In this document: positions 38,547 to 47,688 of the stretch, in pieces
Position numbering within the stretch: the stretch's first letter is position 1
How the letters are laid out: every line of letters starts with the position of its first letter
Assembly (NCBI GenBank): GCA_019186945.1
Contig: JABAQJ010000008.1
Span: 62,001-126,000 of the forward strand
Reading direction: 5' to 3'
Origin: Gemmatimonadaceae bacterium
Lineage (GTDB): Bacteria > Gemmatimonadota > Gemmatimonadetes > Gemmatimonadales > Gemmatimonadaceae
Length of the DNA: 64,000 nt
Made by a program: the position numbers and the translations under genes
Notes under the pieces: generated by a model
What the model was told of the DNA's origin: nothing
The model's database searches: none
The model's input: only the letters and a program-made list of their open reading frames with translations

Positions 38547-39848
38547 TTACGGCTTCGGTTTCGGGCGAGCGCGATACTGTTCGTAGAGCCTCGTGTGTCG
38601 ATCGTTGAACGGCATGCGTTGCCCGCGCACGATGACTTCCTTGATCAGCGAGCGGATGTCGATCGGATCGCCGGTAGTGACGATCAGGTTCGCGACCTTT
38701 CCTGCCTCGATCGAGCCGTAGTCCTTGTCCACGCCCCAGATCTTCGCGGGGTTGATGGTTATTGCCTTGAGGGCATCGTCGCCGCTCAGGCCGAACGCCT
38801 CGGCAAGCCCGGCGTGGTACGGAAGGTCGCGCGCGCTCGACGCCGATCCGCTCTCGAATGCGATCAGCACACCCGCTTTCGATAGCACGCCCGGATTCGC
38901 GTACACCGCGTCGTACGGCTCGTCGCCGCCCGGCACGGACGTGAGCGGAGCGATGACGACCGGGACGCGTTTCGCCGCCAGCGCATCGGCCAGCTGCCAT
39001 GCCTCCGTGCCCCCGCGGATGACGATCCGCACCTTGGCCGAATCGGCGAATGTGAGCGCATCGCGAATCTGCTGCGCGTTGCTCGCCTCCACGATCACCG
39101 GCATTTCTCCGCGCACGACCGGCGTCAGGGCCTCCATCTTCAGGTCGATCCGGAACGACGTCGGCAGGGTGGCTCCGTTGGCTGTCGCCCGCGCCTTCAC
39201 CTCCGCATACGCGCGTGCATCGTCGAAGTACCTGTAGATGTCACGCACCTGTCGGACGTACTCCGCTTGCCGCTCGGCGGGAGACCGTGGCGGTCCGAAT
39301 CCGAAACCGCCGAATCCCCGGGGTGGCGCCGCGCTGGGCCAGTTCACGACCATGCCCGCGCGCGCCTTCGCGGCCATGTCGTTCGGTGTCCATCCCGCCA
39401 GATCGATCAGTGCCGCGATGCCGGACACCAGACCGCCCGTGGCGGAGGTGATGGCGCTCGTGATCCCGTTGGCTCGCGTGATCGCGATATGCTCGGACGA
39501 TGGGTTCACGGCCGTGAGCACGACATCCTGAGGGTTGAACTCGCCTAGCTCCCTCGTGTCGTCCGGCCCCGGGACGCCTCCGACTTCCGTCAGGCCCAAC
39601 CGTGTCCCCGAATCGATCAGGCCCGGGTAAACGAACAATCCGCTCCCTTCGATCACCGTTGCGTCTGACGAGATCGGCAGGTTCGGTCCGATGGCCGCGA
39701 TCCGGCCGTTCTGCACCACGATCGTTGCATTGGGGATCCGAGGTCCGGTCACCGGCACCACAGTGGCATTCCTTATCACCAGCGATTGCGCGCCAAGGAC
39801 CGGTGCAGCGCAGACGAGCGCCGCGGCGATCATGCGGTGAGTTTTCAT
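38547..39848 (-). CDS. Amidohydrolase-fold protein lacking metal ligands (triplet member 3)
   Basis: 433 residues from the ATG at 39848; the ATGA overlaps the preceding stop by 4 bp. Signal peptide MKTHRMIAAALVCAAPVLGAQ. The composite beta-sandwich (LVIRNATVVPVTGPRIPNATIVVQNGRIAAIG) and TIM barrel of the imidazolonepropionase/amidohydrolase-1 family are clear. The usual PG(L/I)IDxHxH reads PGLIDSGTRLG, so both histidines are lost. Compared with the adjacent active-type paralogue, HWHSYRADE is VEASNAQQI, MQHALEGYK is IRGGTEAWQ, and the catalytic NSDSDER is FESGSASSA. All expected metal ligands are therefore replaced, and it is probably a non-catalytic homologue, perhaps a partner subunit. Confidence 0.9.
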   Translation of the reverse strand: MKTHRMIAAALVCAAPVLGAQSLVIRNATVVPVTGPRIPNATIVVQNGRIAAIGPNLPISSDATVIEGSGLFVYPGLIDSGTRLGLTEVGGVPGPDDTRELGEFNPQDVVLTAVNPSSEHIAITRANGITSAITSATGGLVSGIAALIDLAGWTPNDMAAKARAGMVVNWPSAAPPRGFGGFGFGPPRSPAERQAEYVRQVRDIYRYFDDARAYAEVKARATANGATLPTSFRIDLKMEALTPVVRGEMPVIVEASNAQQIRDALTFADSAKVRIVIRGGTEAWQLADALAAKRVPVVIAPLTSVPGGDEPYDAVYANPGVLSKAGVLIAFESGSASSARDLPYHAGLAEAFGLSGDDALKAITINPAKIWGVDKDYGSIEAGKVANLIVTTGDPIDIRSLIKEVIVRGQRMPFNDRHTRLYEQYRARPKPKP

Positions 39849-41302
39849 CGGGCACCCTCCTCGCTCGTGACGCGCGGCTTCTTCTTCTGCTGTTCGATCA
39901 GCCACTCCAGCGTCGGTGCCGTGCTGCGATCGAAGAAGACCCGTCCGTCGATGAGCGTCATTTCCACGCGCGCCCCGGGAGAAAAGGGATGTGCGTTGAA
40001 AATGGCGAGGTCGGCGTCCTTGCCGACGTCGATCGAACCGACGCGCTTGTCGATACCCAGCTGCAGCGCGGCGTTGAGTGTGATCATGCGCAGCGCGCTC
40101 TCCTCCGAGGCCCCGCCGAAGCGCATCGTCTTGGCTGCCTCCTGGTACAGTCGGCGTGCTCGCTCGTCGGAGTCAGAGTTGATGGTGACGAGCACGCCGC
40201 GTTCGGCCATCAGCGCCGCGTTCTGCGGAATCGCGTCCCACGCCTCCATCTTGTAGCCCCAGAAATCGGCAAAGGTGGAGGCGCCGGTGCCGGCCGCCGC
40301 CAGCTCGTCGGCGACCTTGTAGCCCTCCAGCGCGTGTTGCATCGTGGCGATCCGGAAGCCGAACTCCTTCGCGATGCCGAGCGCCATCAGAATCTCGTCG
40401 GCGCGATAGGAGTGCCAGTGCACCAGTCGCTTGCCCTCGAGCACTTCGACCAGCGCATCGAGTTCCAGATCCTTTCGCGGGGGAACGGGTTCGGGCCCGG
40501 ACTTCCTTTTCGCCCGGTCCCAGACCGCTTTCGCGCCATCGTACTCCTTCCACCGCGCCCGGTACTCGCGCGCGCTGGTGAAGGCATCGCGCAGCAGATC
40601 CTCGACGCCCATGCGGGAACGCGGATACCGCGACGGATTCGACCGCGACGTCTGTCGCACGTTCTCACCTAACGCGAACTTGATACCTAACGGTGCGCCG
40701 GCGAACCTGAGACTGTCCACCGGTAATCCGAACCGCAGCTTCACGACCGCGTTCTGTCCACCGATCGCGTTCGCCGATCCATGCAGAATGTTGATTGTGG
40801 TGGTGCCGCCAGCGAGCTGCCGGTAGAGAGAGATGCCGTCCTGCCGCAGCACGTCCTCGATGCGAACCTCGGACGTGACCGACTGCGTGCCTTCGTTGAT
40901 GGCCTCCGCGGCGGTGTGCGAATGGGCATCGATGATGCCGGGCGTGATGAACTTGCCGGTCCCGTCGATGACCCTGGCGCCGGGTGGCACCTGCACGTTC
41001 GCGCCCACCTCGGCGATCCTGCCGTCGCGAATGAGGATGGTGCCGCGTTCGATGGTACCATGACTCGCCGTCATGATGGTCGCGTTCGTGATCGCGACCA
41101 GCGTTCCGGCGGTCGGCGCTGGCAGCGACAGCGGATCGAGCGTACCGGACGCCTGCGATGCCTGTGCAGGGAGGGCCCCGATGGCCACGAAAACGGCGCA
41201 GCCGATGGCGGCGGACAGCCGCGACGCACGAGACACGAGGCCGGTTGCATTGCGTCCTGAAGCGCCACTGCATGCGGATGTCCGCAGATAGTTCAGGTTC
41301 AT
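39845..41302 (-). CDS. Amidohydrolase (imidazolonepropionase-like), active-type (triplet member 2)
   Basis: 485 residues from the ATG at 41302, which overlaps the previous gene's TGA (ATGA). Leader: a somewhat long hydrophobic signal region, residues ~28-50 (SRLSAAIGCAVFVAIGALPAQASQ). The metal-binding motif is intact: TPGIIDAHSHTAA (H127, H129), then WHSYRADEILMAL (His), ATMQHALEGYK (His) and VTINSDSDERAR (Asp). Other family features include GTTTINILHGSANAIGGQ and GIDKRVGSIDVGKDADLAIFNAHPF. It should hydrolyse a cyclic amide or peptide-like substrate in the periplasm. It is sandwiched between two paralogues that lack these ligands. Confidence 0.94.
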   Translation of the reverse strand: MNLNYLRTSACSGASGRNATGLVSRASRLSAAIGCAVFVAIGALPAQASQASGTLDPLSLPAPTAGTLVAITNATIMTASHGTIERGTILIRDGRIAEVGANVQVPPGARVIDGTGKFITPGIIDAHSHTAAEAINEGTQSVTSEVRIEDVLRQDGISLYRQLAGGTTTINILHGSANAIGGQNAVVKLRFGLPVDSLRFAGAPLGIKFALGENVRQTSRSNPSRYPRSRMGVEDLLRDAFTSAREYRARWKEYDGAKAVWDRAKRKSGPEPVPPRKDLELDALVEVLEGKRLVHWHSYRADEILMALGIAKEFGFRIATMQHALEGYKVADELAAAGTGASTFADFWGYKMEAWDAIPQNAALMAERGVLVTINSDSDERARRLYQEAAKTMRFGGASEESALRMITLNAALQLGIDKRVGSIDVGKDADLAIFNAHPFSPGARVEMTLIDGRVFFDRSTAPTLEWLIEQQKKKPRVTSEEGAR

Positions 41303-42681
41303 CGTTTGTCCTCCACGCCTGGACGTCGTTCGCCACGCGCCGGACTCTGCTGCGTCGCCGGCGCCGGAATCACGTCGTAACGCTGACCGTCCACGAAGAC
41401 AGCGCTCACTCTGGCACTGTCCGTCAGCACTTCTCCATCCATCACCAGCAGGTTGGCGATCTTGCCAACCTCGATGCTGCCGAGTTGCTGCTCCACGCCA
41501 GCGGCTTCGGCCGCGCGGATCGTCAGTGCCTCGAGCGCCACTTGCCGCGGCAAACCGGCGGCGATCGCCTTCCGAACGTTGGCGATGAAGTCGGCAGGCC
41601 GGACGCCGCCTGAGGCAAGCGCGAACTTCACGCCCGCGGAATTCAAGGTAGCGGCGTTGCCTTCCAGCATCTTCGTCACCGCCGCCGCACGCGTAGTGCT
41701 GTCGTCCAGGTCGTGTCGAGCCGCGTTCCGGTACGCCCATCCGGTCACGCTCGCAGGCTCGGGGTAGTCCACGGTCACGACAGGGATCCGCATGGTCTTG
41801 AGCGCGTCAATGGCGCGAAATCCTTCCACAGCGCCAACGACCGTGGCCTTCAGGTTGAACTCCCTGGCAAGGGCCGCCGCCCGCCTGATCTCGTTCTCGT
41901 TGCCGGCGGCAATGAACGCTGGCAGCTGACCGCGCACCACGGGCACGAGGGCATCGAGGTCCGCGTCGTAGGAAGCGCGCGGCATTCCGCGGGGGTTGGT
42001 CCTGTACTGGTCGAGTAGCGTCGCATGCCGCTGCGCGTCGAAAAAGGATTGGCGCTGGTAGGCGATCACGCCCAACAATGATCCCGGGTAACGACCCTGG
42101 ACGGTCTGGTATCCGACGTGCAAGGCCACCGGCGATTTCACGATCCAGTGCGTGGCGGCGTCGTCCCGCAAAGGCACCAACGCTGACAGTCCGCGGAACA
42201 GCCCCCGTCCGGGGGCCACCAGAGCCACGGCGATCCCCACGTCGCGCGCCGAGCGCACGTCGGCTGCGGCTGGTCGCAGCTCGTTGGCGATCGTCCGGCC
42301 TGGTTCGAGTCCGACGTTCCGGATGGAGGTATCCGCCGAAGCTCCGAAGATCGCGGCCTCCATGTTCGCGGGCGGCCGCGCGGCTGGTGACGCCGGCAGC
42401 CCGATGGTCGACGTGAGGTCAATAAGGCCTGGATAGATCGTTCGACCACTGTAGTCGACGACCCGGACATCCGGCGGCAGGTTCACCGAAGCGCCCACGG
42501 CCTCGATCAGTCCGTCGCGGATGACTACGGTGCCGCGGTCGATCGCGCCCCTGGTCACGGTCTCGATCCGTGCATTCACCAACGCCCAGCTCCCGCTCTG
42601 CGCGTTAAGGGGTGGAGCCGCGAGCGTGACCGCGATCGCTAACGCGGTACCGCCACCGCGAGAAATCCAGTAGTGACCCAT
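41299..42681 (-). CDS. Amidohydrolase-fold protein lacking metal ligands (triplet member 1)
   Basis: 460 residues from the ATG at 42681, first of three coupled genes. Signal peptide (ISRGGGTALAIAVTLAAPPLNAQ). Fold signatures are clear (GSWALVNARIETVTRGAIDRGTVVIRDGLIEAVG; IEVGKIANLLVMDGEVL), but the HxH site reads YPGLIDLTSTIGL, the middle histidine strands read FIAAGNENEI and VVGAVEGFR, and the aspartate strand reads ALASGGVRP. All four ligand positions are thus replaced. It is like triplet member 3 and unlike the middle gene. Probable pseudoenzyme or regulatory/structural partner. Confidence 0.9.
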   Translation of the reverse strand: MGHYWISRGGGTALAIAVTLAAPPLNAQSGSWALVNARIETVTRGAIDRGTVVIRDGLIEAVGASVNLPPDVRVVDYSGRTIYPGLIDLTSTIGLPASPAARPPANMEAAIFGASADTSIRNVGLEPGRTIANELRPAAADVRSARDVGIAVALVAPGRGLFRGLSALVPLRDDAATHWIVKSPVALHVGYQTVQGRYPGSLLGVIAYQRQSFFDAQRHATLLDQYRTNPRGMPRASYDADLDALVPVVRGQLPAFIAAGNENEIRRAAALAREFNLKATVVGAVEGFRAIDALKTMRIPVVTVDYPEPASVTGWAYRNAARHDLDDSTTRAAAVTKMLEGNAATLNSAGVKFALASGGVRPADFIANVRKAIAAGLPRQVALEALTIRAAEAAGVEQQLGSIEVGKIANLLVMDGEVLTDSARVSAVFVDGQRYDVIPAPATQQSPARGERRPGVEDKR

Positions 42682-42836
42682 ACGCCGCAACACTCCAGAA
42701 TGAGGATGGTCGAGCACGCTCCCGCAGAGCAGTGCGATAATGCCGCTGTCCCGGGCGCGCGACAAGCGTCCGACTCGCCATAGAACGCACGAGCACAGCG
42801 TTGCGCTTGGATGCCCAGGGCCTACGTTGCGACCTC

Positions 42837-44231
42837 ATGGTTCCTGACGCCACACGGCCCCCGCACCTCCCCAGCCGCTCCGCTCTGCTAGCCAACCTGC
42901 TCCGGCCGTTTCAGGAATTCGCCAGGACAGGCTCGCTCGGAAGCGTGGCGCTGTTCGCGTGCACGCTGATCGCTCTGGTGTGGGCGAATTCTCCCTGGAG
43001 CGACGCCTACTTCCGTTTATGGGAGACGGTGGTCGTCGTCGGGCCGGAAACGGTGCCGCTCGCCATGTCATTGCGCCATTGGGTCAGCGATGGGCTCATG
43101 GTGGTTTTCTTTCTGCTCGTCGGTCTGGAGATCAAGCGCGAACTGCTGGTAGGTGAGTTGGCGTCGGTGCGGCGAGCATCGCTGCCCATCGCGGCCGCGA
43201 TCGGCGGCATGATCGTGCCGGCGACGATCTATGCCCTCATCAACGGTCGCGGGGCGGGCGAGCCCGGATGGGGCATCCCGATGGCGACCGATATCGCGTT
43301 CGCGCTGGGCGTCCTCGCGCTCGTGGGTTCCCGCACCCCGGTTGGACTCAAGGTCTTCCTTGCGGCGTTCGCCATCGTGGACGACATGGGCGCGGTACTG
43401 GTCATCGCCGTCTTCTACACATCCAGCCTGTCGTGGATGGCGTTAGGTGCGGCGGCCGCGATCGTTGCGTTGCTGCTGGTACTGAACGTCATGAGAGTCG
43501 GTTCGCTCGTGCCGTACCTCCTCCTCGGCGTTCTGTTATGGCTGACCCTGATTTCATCCGGGCTTCACGCGACGATCGCGGGCGTCATTCTGGCTTGCAC
43601 GATCCCCGCCCGCACGCACGTCGACACCGAGCGATTCTCGGCACGGGCGCGGGCCCTCGTGGACGAGTTCGATAGCTCGGGAACCGTCGCTCACCCTGTG
43701 ATGACGAGCATGGGGCAACAGGAGGCGATCCACCAGCTCGATGTAGCGAGCGACGACGTACAGGGACCGCTCCTCAAGCTGGAGCACGCGCTGCACGCGC
43801 CGGTAGCGTTCGTCGTCATGCCGATCTTCGCGCTTGCCAACGCGGGCGTGCGGATCGAAGACGTCGGTCACCTCGCGCTCAGTCCGATAGCGCTGGGCGT
43901 GCTGACCGGGCTGGTCATCGGCAAACCGATCGGCATCACGTTGTTCAGCTGGCTGTCCCTGCGTTTTCTGGGGGCATCGCTTCCGACTGGCGTCTCGCTG
44001 CGAATGATTCACGGTGTGTCGTGGATCGGCGGGATCGGTTTCACGATGTCGCTGTTCATTGCCGGTCTGGCGTTCAGTGCGGGTGGGCAGCTGGACGCGG
44101 CGAAGTTCGGCATTCTGAGCGGATCGATCGTCGGTGGCACGATCGGATTCCTGTTGCTCAGGACGCAAACGTCGCCGCGGAAATCGGCGGCGACGCGTGC
44201 AGAACGTTTGCCCGAGGAAGCGACGAGTTAG
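42837..44231 (+). CDS. nhaA: Na+/H+ antiporter NhaA
   Basis: 464-residue inner-membrane antiporter exporting sodium in exchange for protons. The ion-binding aspartates are in the right places: D152 (MATDIAFALGVLAL) and D182-D183 (AFAIVDDMGAV), equivalent to E. coli D133, D163 and D164. Also present are FFLLVGLEIKRELLVGEL (TM2-3), the LNVMRVGSLVPYLLLG helix, GKPIGI with the TM10 lysine, and the last helices (GGIGFTMSLFIAGLAF). A region of ~45 residues (THVDTERFSARARALVDEFDSSG...) is the usual loop of longer NhaA proteins. The ATG at 42837 is used; a TTG 12 codons upstream is an alternative. Its TAG stop interlocks with the TAA of the convergent serine hydrolase (4-bp overlap). Confidence 0.96.
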   Translation: MVPDATRPPHLPSRSALLANLLRPFQEFARTGSLGSVALFACTLIALVWANSPWSDAYFRLWETVVVVGPETVPLAMSLRHWVSDGLMVVFFLLVGLEIKRELLVGELASVRRASLPIAAAIGGMIVPATIYALINGRGAGEPGWGIPMATDIAFALGVLALVGSRTPVGLKVFLAAFAIVDDMGAVLVIAVFYTSSLSWMALGAAAAIVALLLVLNVMRVGSLVPYLLLGVLLWLTLISSGLHATIAGVILACTIPARTHVDTERFSARARALVDEFDSSGTVAHPVMTSMGQQEAIHQLDVASDDVQGPLLKLEHALHAPVAFVVMPIFALANAGVRIEDVGHLALSPIALGVLTGLVIGKPIGITLFSWLSLRFLGASLPTGVSLRMIHGVSWIGGIGFTMSLFIAGLAFSAGGQLDAAKFGILSGSIVGGTIGFLLLRTQTSPRKSAATRAERLPEEATS

Positions 44232-45727
44232 GGCGCCTTGCCGCTGTCTGCAGCGGGCGGATTCCATGCCGGTCGAACCTGTGGTACGGCTTCCATCAGC
44301 AGCGACAACGCCCGGTTCAGCGCCTTCGAGCCTTCCTCCGAGCCCTTGTAGTGGCCCAGCCGCACGACCACCATGTCGTGCGTGGGAATGACGATCGTGT
44401 ATTGCCCACCGGCGCCAAGCATCGCATACGCGTCCTCAGGGACGGGGAACTGGTTCACCCGATTCAGCCAGAAGAACCCGCCGTATTCCGGCCGCGACCA
44501 GGCAGGCGCGGGAGTCCGCACGAAATCGGCATATCCTTCCGGCAGTATTCGCTCTCCGTTCCACATGCCGTCCTGCAGGTACAGGTTGCCGAGCCGAGCC
44601 CAGTCGCGCCCGGTGCCTAACTCGTAACCATTCAGCAGGAAGTTGCCGAACGGATCCGGCTCCGGAACCATGCGTCGTATGCCGAGCTTGTCGAACAGAT
44701 GGCGTTGCGGATACGACAGGTAGTCCTCACCCTTCGCCAGGACCGCCTTCTTCACGAGGTAGTTGATCGTCAACGGATCCCCATTCCGATAGCGACCCAC
44801 TGTATTCGGATGCCACTGCAGCGGTCGCGTGACCGACCACTTGAAGGCGTCGATCGCGCCGGTGTACACGTACAGGTGATCCGGGTATCCCTTGCTTGCG
44901 TCGAACCCGGAGTCCTGGGGCGCAACGAAGCGCAGGCCGCTCGACATCCGCAGGATGTCAGCGATGCGAATCGTCTTCCGTTCGTCGTCAGCGCCCTGCC
45001 ACTCGTCCACCGGGGCGGGCTGCCAGAGATCGTAGACCTTCTCCTGGATCAGCTGCCCCATCAGCGTCGCCGTAAGGCTCTTCCCCATCGACCAGCTTGG
45101 CAACTGCGTTCGGTAGTCCAGCCCTTTCCGATAGCGTTCGGCGATGATGCGCCCCTTGTAGGTGACGACGAATGCCGCTGTCAGTCCTTCATCGGGACTG
45201 AACGCCGAGTCCAGGGCAGCCGCCAGCTTGTCCCGCTTGATCTCCGGCGGCAGCTGATCCGTCGGCAGCCTGTCTCCCATGGGCCACGGCTGGGTCATGG
45301 CGTCGGGCAAGGCGGATGTCACCTTCACTGGCGCGAAGCTCACGGAATCGGCTCCCCTCGGAATGGTGACGCATCCCTGGCTGCCATAACGCTTTGCCGA
45401 GCGTTTCACGCCGCCAGGTACACCAACCGTCACCATCTGCCTGGTACGGTCGACGATCGTGTCCGTCGCCTGCCTGCGTGCCTCTGCCGTCGTCACGAAG
45501 TAGCCGTCCTCCTCGGCGGCATCCTGGAGCGTGCGGCCGGTGATGAACAGCGCCGAGCAGAGGATCTTGGCGAATCCCGCCAGCTCATACTCCAGTCGAT
45601 CGCCCGGCGGCGCTTCCCACGCAGTCGGAAGCTCGTTGGCGACAGGATCCGCGTTGGCGGCGGGCTTGGCGGTGCAGCTGGCAAGGACACCGACCGTTGC
45701 GAGTGTCGAGGCGAGGTAGCGGCGCAT
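44228..45727 (-). CDS. Serine hydrolase lipoprotein (S12 / class C beta-lactamase fold)
   Basis: 499 residues. MRRYLASTLATVGVLASC is a lipoprotein signal (C18). The fold of penicillin-binding/class C beta-lactamase-like hydrolases is shown by the catalytic S-x-x-K in LPSWSMGKSLTATLMGQLIQ and the Y-x-N motif in GRYRNGDPLTINYLVKKA. Structural elements such as RIADILRMSSGLRF, LFDKLGIRRMVPEPDPFGNFL and MLGAGGQYTIVIPTHDMVVVRLGH follow, the last being the third active-site strand. About 150 extra N-terminal residues lie before the catalytic domain (FITGRTLQDAAEEDGYFVTTAEARR). Probably cleaves a D-amino-acid peptide or ester in the periplasm; it is not a classical resistance enzyme. Confidence 0.93.
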   Translation of the reverse strand: MRRYLASTLATVGVLASCTAKPAANADPVANELPTAWEAPPGDRLEYELAGFAKILCSALFITGRTLQDAAEEDGYFVTTAEARRQATDTIVDRTRQMVTVGVPGGVKRSAKRYGSQGCVTIPRGADSVSFAPVKVTSALPDAMTQPWPMGDRLPTDQLPPEIKRDKLAAALDSAFSPDEGLTAAFVVTYKGRIIAERYRKGLDYRTQLPSWSMGKSLTATLMGQLIQEKVYDLWQPAPVDEWQGADDERKTIRIADILRMSSGLRFVAPQDSGFDASKGYPDHLYVYTGAIDAFKWSVTRPLQWHPNTVGRYRNGDPLTINYLVKKAVLAKGEDYLSYPQRHLFDKLGIRRMVPEPDPFGNFLLNGYELGTGRDWARLGNLYLQDGMWNGERILPEGYADFVRTPAPAWSRPEYGGFFWLNRVNQFPVPEDAYAMLGAGGQYTIVIPTHDMVVVRLGHYKGSEEGSKALNRALSLLMEAVPQVRPAWNPPAADSGKAP

Positions 45728-45944
45728 GCTGGATGGACGGAGCGAGAGAGTTGGCCAGCGGGAGGAGCGGACTCCCGGAGTCGCGAACATGCGACGCCAG
45801 AGAGATCGACGGAAGGGCCACGGGGTGTCGGGGCCGCGCCGCCGGTTACGTGTCCGATGGTGTGAGGCGTGACCGAACCGACTTGTCGCGATTGCCGCAA
45901 TGATGAACAGGAAGGCTGTTGGGGAATCGACTTACCGAGGACGA

Positions 45945-46451
45945 ATGGCGACTTCTGCGGGGGTCGTGTTCTTCGGGTGTGCCTTCGTCCTGGCGTGCGG
46001 CATTGACGGATCCGGCTTGGCCGCGCCGGCAATGGGGAGTGGCACCCTGGTCATCGCTACGGATGCGTCGGTTTCGGCCAGCGTCATCAACACCGGGGGT
46101 AGCGGCCTGGATGTGACCGTGCGAAACGCGGGGAGCCGGGTTGTTTATACGAAGGCCGGAGATGGCTTCGACCCCGCGGACGAGCAGGATCCGTTCTACG
46201 TCTCCGCAGGATCGGACGCCGTGGTAGAAGGGCGGGGTGGATCCGGCGTCTGGACCGAACTGGACATGGGCGTGGCGATCGAAGGTACCAAGTACATCGC
46301 GCTCAAGCCCGGCAAGACGTACCGCCTGATTGGGACGATCTCCGCGCCGGCGTTTCGCGGTCAGGCGCGTGTACGTGTCAGATACTCGTCGTCGGCGGAC
46401 AGGAACGGTCAGCAGGCGGTGGACTACTCGAACGTGTTCGAGGTTCGCTGA
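45945..46451 (+). CDS. Hypothetical lipoprotein
   Basis: 168 residues from the Met at 45945, giving a lipoprotein signal (MATSAGVVFFGCAFVLACGID). Beta-rich mature part with segments TLVIATDASVSASVINTGG, LDVTVRNAGSRVVYTKAGDG and GKTYRLIGTISAPAFRGQARVRVRYSS, suggesting an Ig-like or FnIII-like sandwich. Function unknown. A start at 45900 is also open. Its last 74 bp overlap the C-terminal tail of the convergent rmuC. Confidence 0.65.
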   Translation: MATSAGVVFFGCAFVLACGIDGSGLAAPAMGSGTLVIATDASVSASVINTGGSGLDVTVRNAGSRVVYTKAGDGFDPADEQDPFYVSAGSDAVVEGRGGSGVWTELDMGVAIEGTKYIALKPGKTYRLIGTISAPAFRGQARVRVRYSSSADRNGQQAVDYSNVFEVR

Positions 46452-47688
46452 CCGCATCAGGATCGTTGTGCGTGCGGTCGGATATGCATCCGGCGGGCGG
46501 GGAGATCGTATCGATGGTCGGCAGGTCCGCGTGCGGCGCGGCCGCGCCCAGATCCTGGAAACGGCGTGCGGTGGGGAAGACACGGCGCTCGAGAGCGCCG
46601 ACCGCGTTGTTGTAGGCGCCGGTGGCCTTGTGCAGTCCGTCGCCGATCGCAGTGAGGTGCGAGGCAAGGAGCGCCATCCGCTCGTACAGTTCGCGACCGA
46701 GGGCGCTGACCTCCCTGGCGTTCCGGGCCAGCGCGTCCTGACGCCACCCATGCGCCACGGACTTGAGCAGCGCGATCAGCGTCGTTGGCGTCCCAATCAC
46801 CACGCCCTGCTGCAGCCCCGCTTCGATCAGTCCCGGGTCTGCCAGGAGGGCCGCGCTGAAGAACGCTTCCCCCGGCAGGAACAACACTACGAATTCCGGG
46901 GATCGCTCGAACTGCCGCCAGTACTCCTTCCGGGCCAGCGCGGCGATGTGCGCCCGCACTTGGCGAGCGTGGTCGCGGAGCAATGCCGCGCGACGTCCTT
47001 CATCGTCCTGGGCGATGGCCTCCAGGTAGGCGCTCAGCGGGGCTTTGGCGTCGACCACCACCTGCCGGTCGCCGGGGAGTCGTACCACGAGGTCCGGTCG
47101 CTGCCGCCGCTCGTCGCTGTCGACGGTCAGCTGCGTCACAAAGTCGCAATGCTCCGCCATACCGGCCAGTTCGCAGACGCGGCGAAGTTGCATCTCGCCC
47201 CAGGCGCCGCGTACTGCTGGTGTCCGCAACGCCTGCGACAGCTGTTGCGTCGCGGTGCGAAGTTCGCTGCTGGAGGCAACCACGTCGTCGAGCCGTTGCG
47301 CCAGTTGACCGGCCTGACAGGCGTGCTCGCGCTCCAGTTCGCCGATCCTGGCATCGTACTGCGCCAATCCCTCGCGAATCGGCTCGATCATGAACCCGAT
47401 CTCGCGTTCGCGGTCTCCCAGCGACGCCTGCGCCTGCGCTGCGGTCCGCTCCAGTTCGTTGCGGGCGAGCTGAAGGAACAGCTCGCCATTCTGACGCAGC
47501 GCGTCCAGGCCTAACGACTGAAAGGACTCGCGGAGCTGCTGGCGATCGAGCGCCTGTGCCTCCGCGCGAGCGATGGCAGCGTCACGCTCGGCGCGCCATC
47601 GCGCCCTCCAGGTCCAGGTGGCCAGTCCGATCACGCCGGCGCCGGCGCAGAACGACACCAGCGCGAGTTGCAACTCGTCAGCGTTCAC
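46378..47688 (-). CDS. rmuC: DNA recombination protein RmuC
   Basis: 436 residues from a GTG start that overlaps the upstream TGA (GTGA). An N-terminal membrane anchor (LALVSFCAGAGVIGLATWTWRAR) is followed by a coiled coil (residues ~30-140) and the RmuC nuclease-fold domain: RTPAVRGAWGEMQLRRVCELAGM, RPDLVVRLPGDRQVVVDAKAPLSAYLEA, ARKEYWRQFERSPEFVVLFLPGEAFFSAAL and LKSVAHGWRQDALARNAREVSALGRELYER. RmuC limits recombination at inverted repeats. The last ~45 residues are a proline/serine-rich low-complexity tail (RTRSSSPPPADRSCPP) that overlaps the convergent lipoprotein gene and is not part of the family core. Confidence 0.94.
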   Translation of the reverse strand: MNADELQLALVSFCAGAGVIGLATWTWRARWRAERDAAIARAEAQALDRQQLRESFQSLGLDALRQNGELFLQLARNELERTAAQAQASLGDREREIGFMIEPIREGLAQYDARIGELEREHACQAGQLAQRLDDVVASSSELRTATQQLSQALRTPAVRGAWGEMQLRRVCELAGMAEHCDFVTQLTVDSDERRQRPDLVVRLPGDRQVVVDAKAPLSAYLEAIAQDDEGRRAALLRDHARQVRAHIAALARKEYWRQFERSPEFVVLFLPGEAFFSAALLADPGLIEAGLQQGVVIGTPTTLIALLKSVAHGWRQDALARNAREVSALGRELYERMALLASHLTAIGDGLHKATGAYNNAVGALERRVFPTARRFQDLGAAAPHADLPTIDTISPPAGCISDRTHNDPDAVSEPRTRSSSPPPADRSCPPTTSI

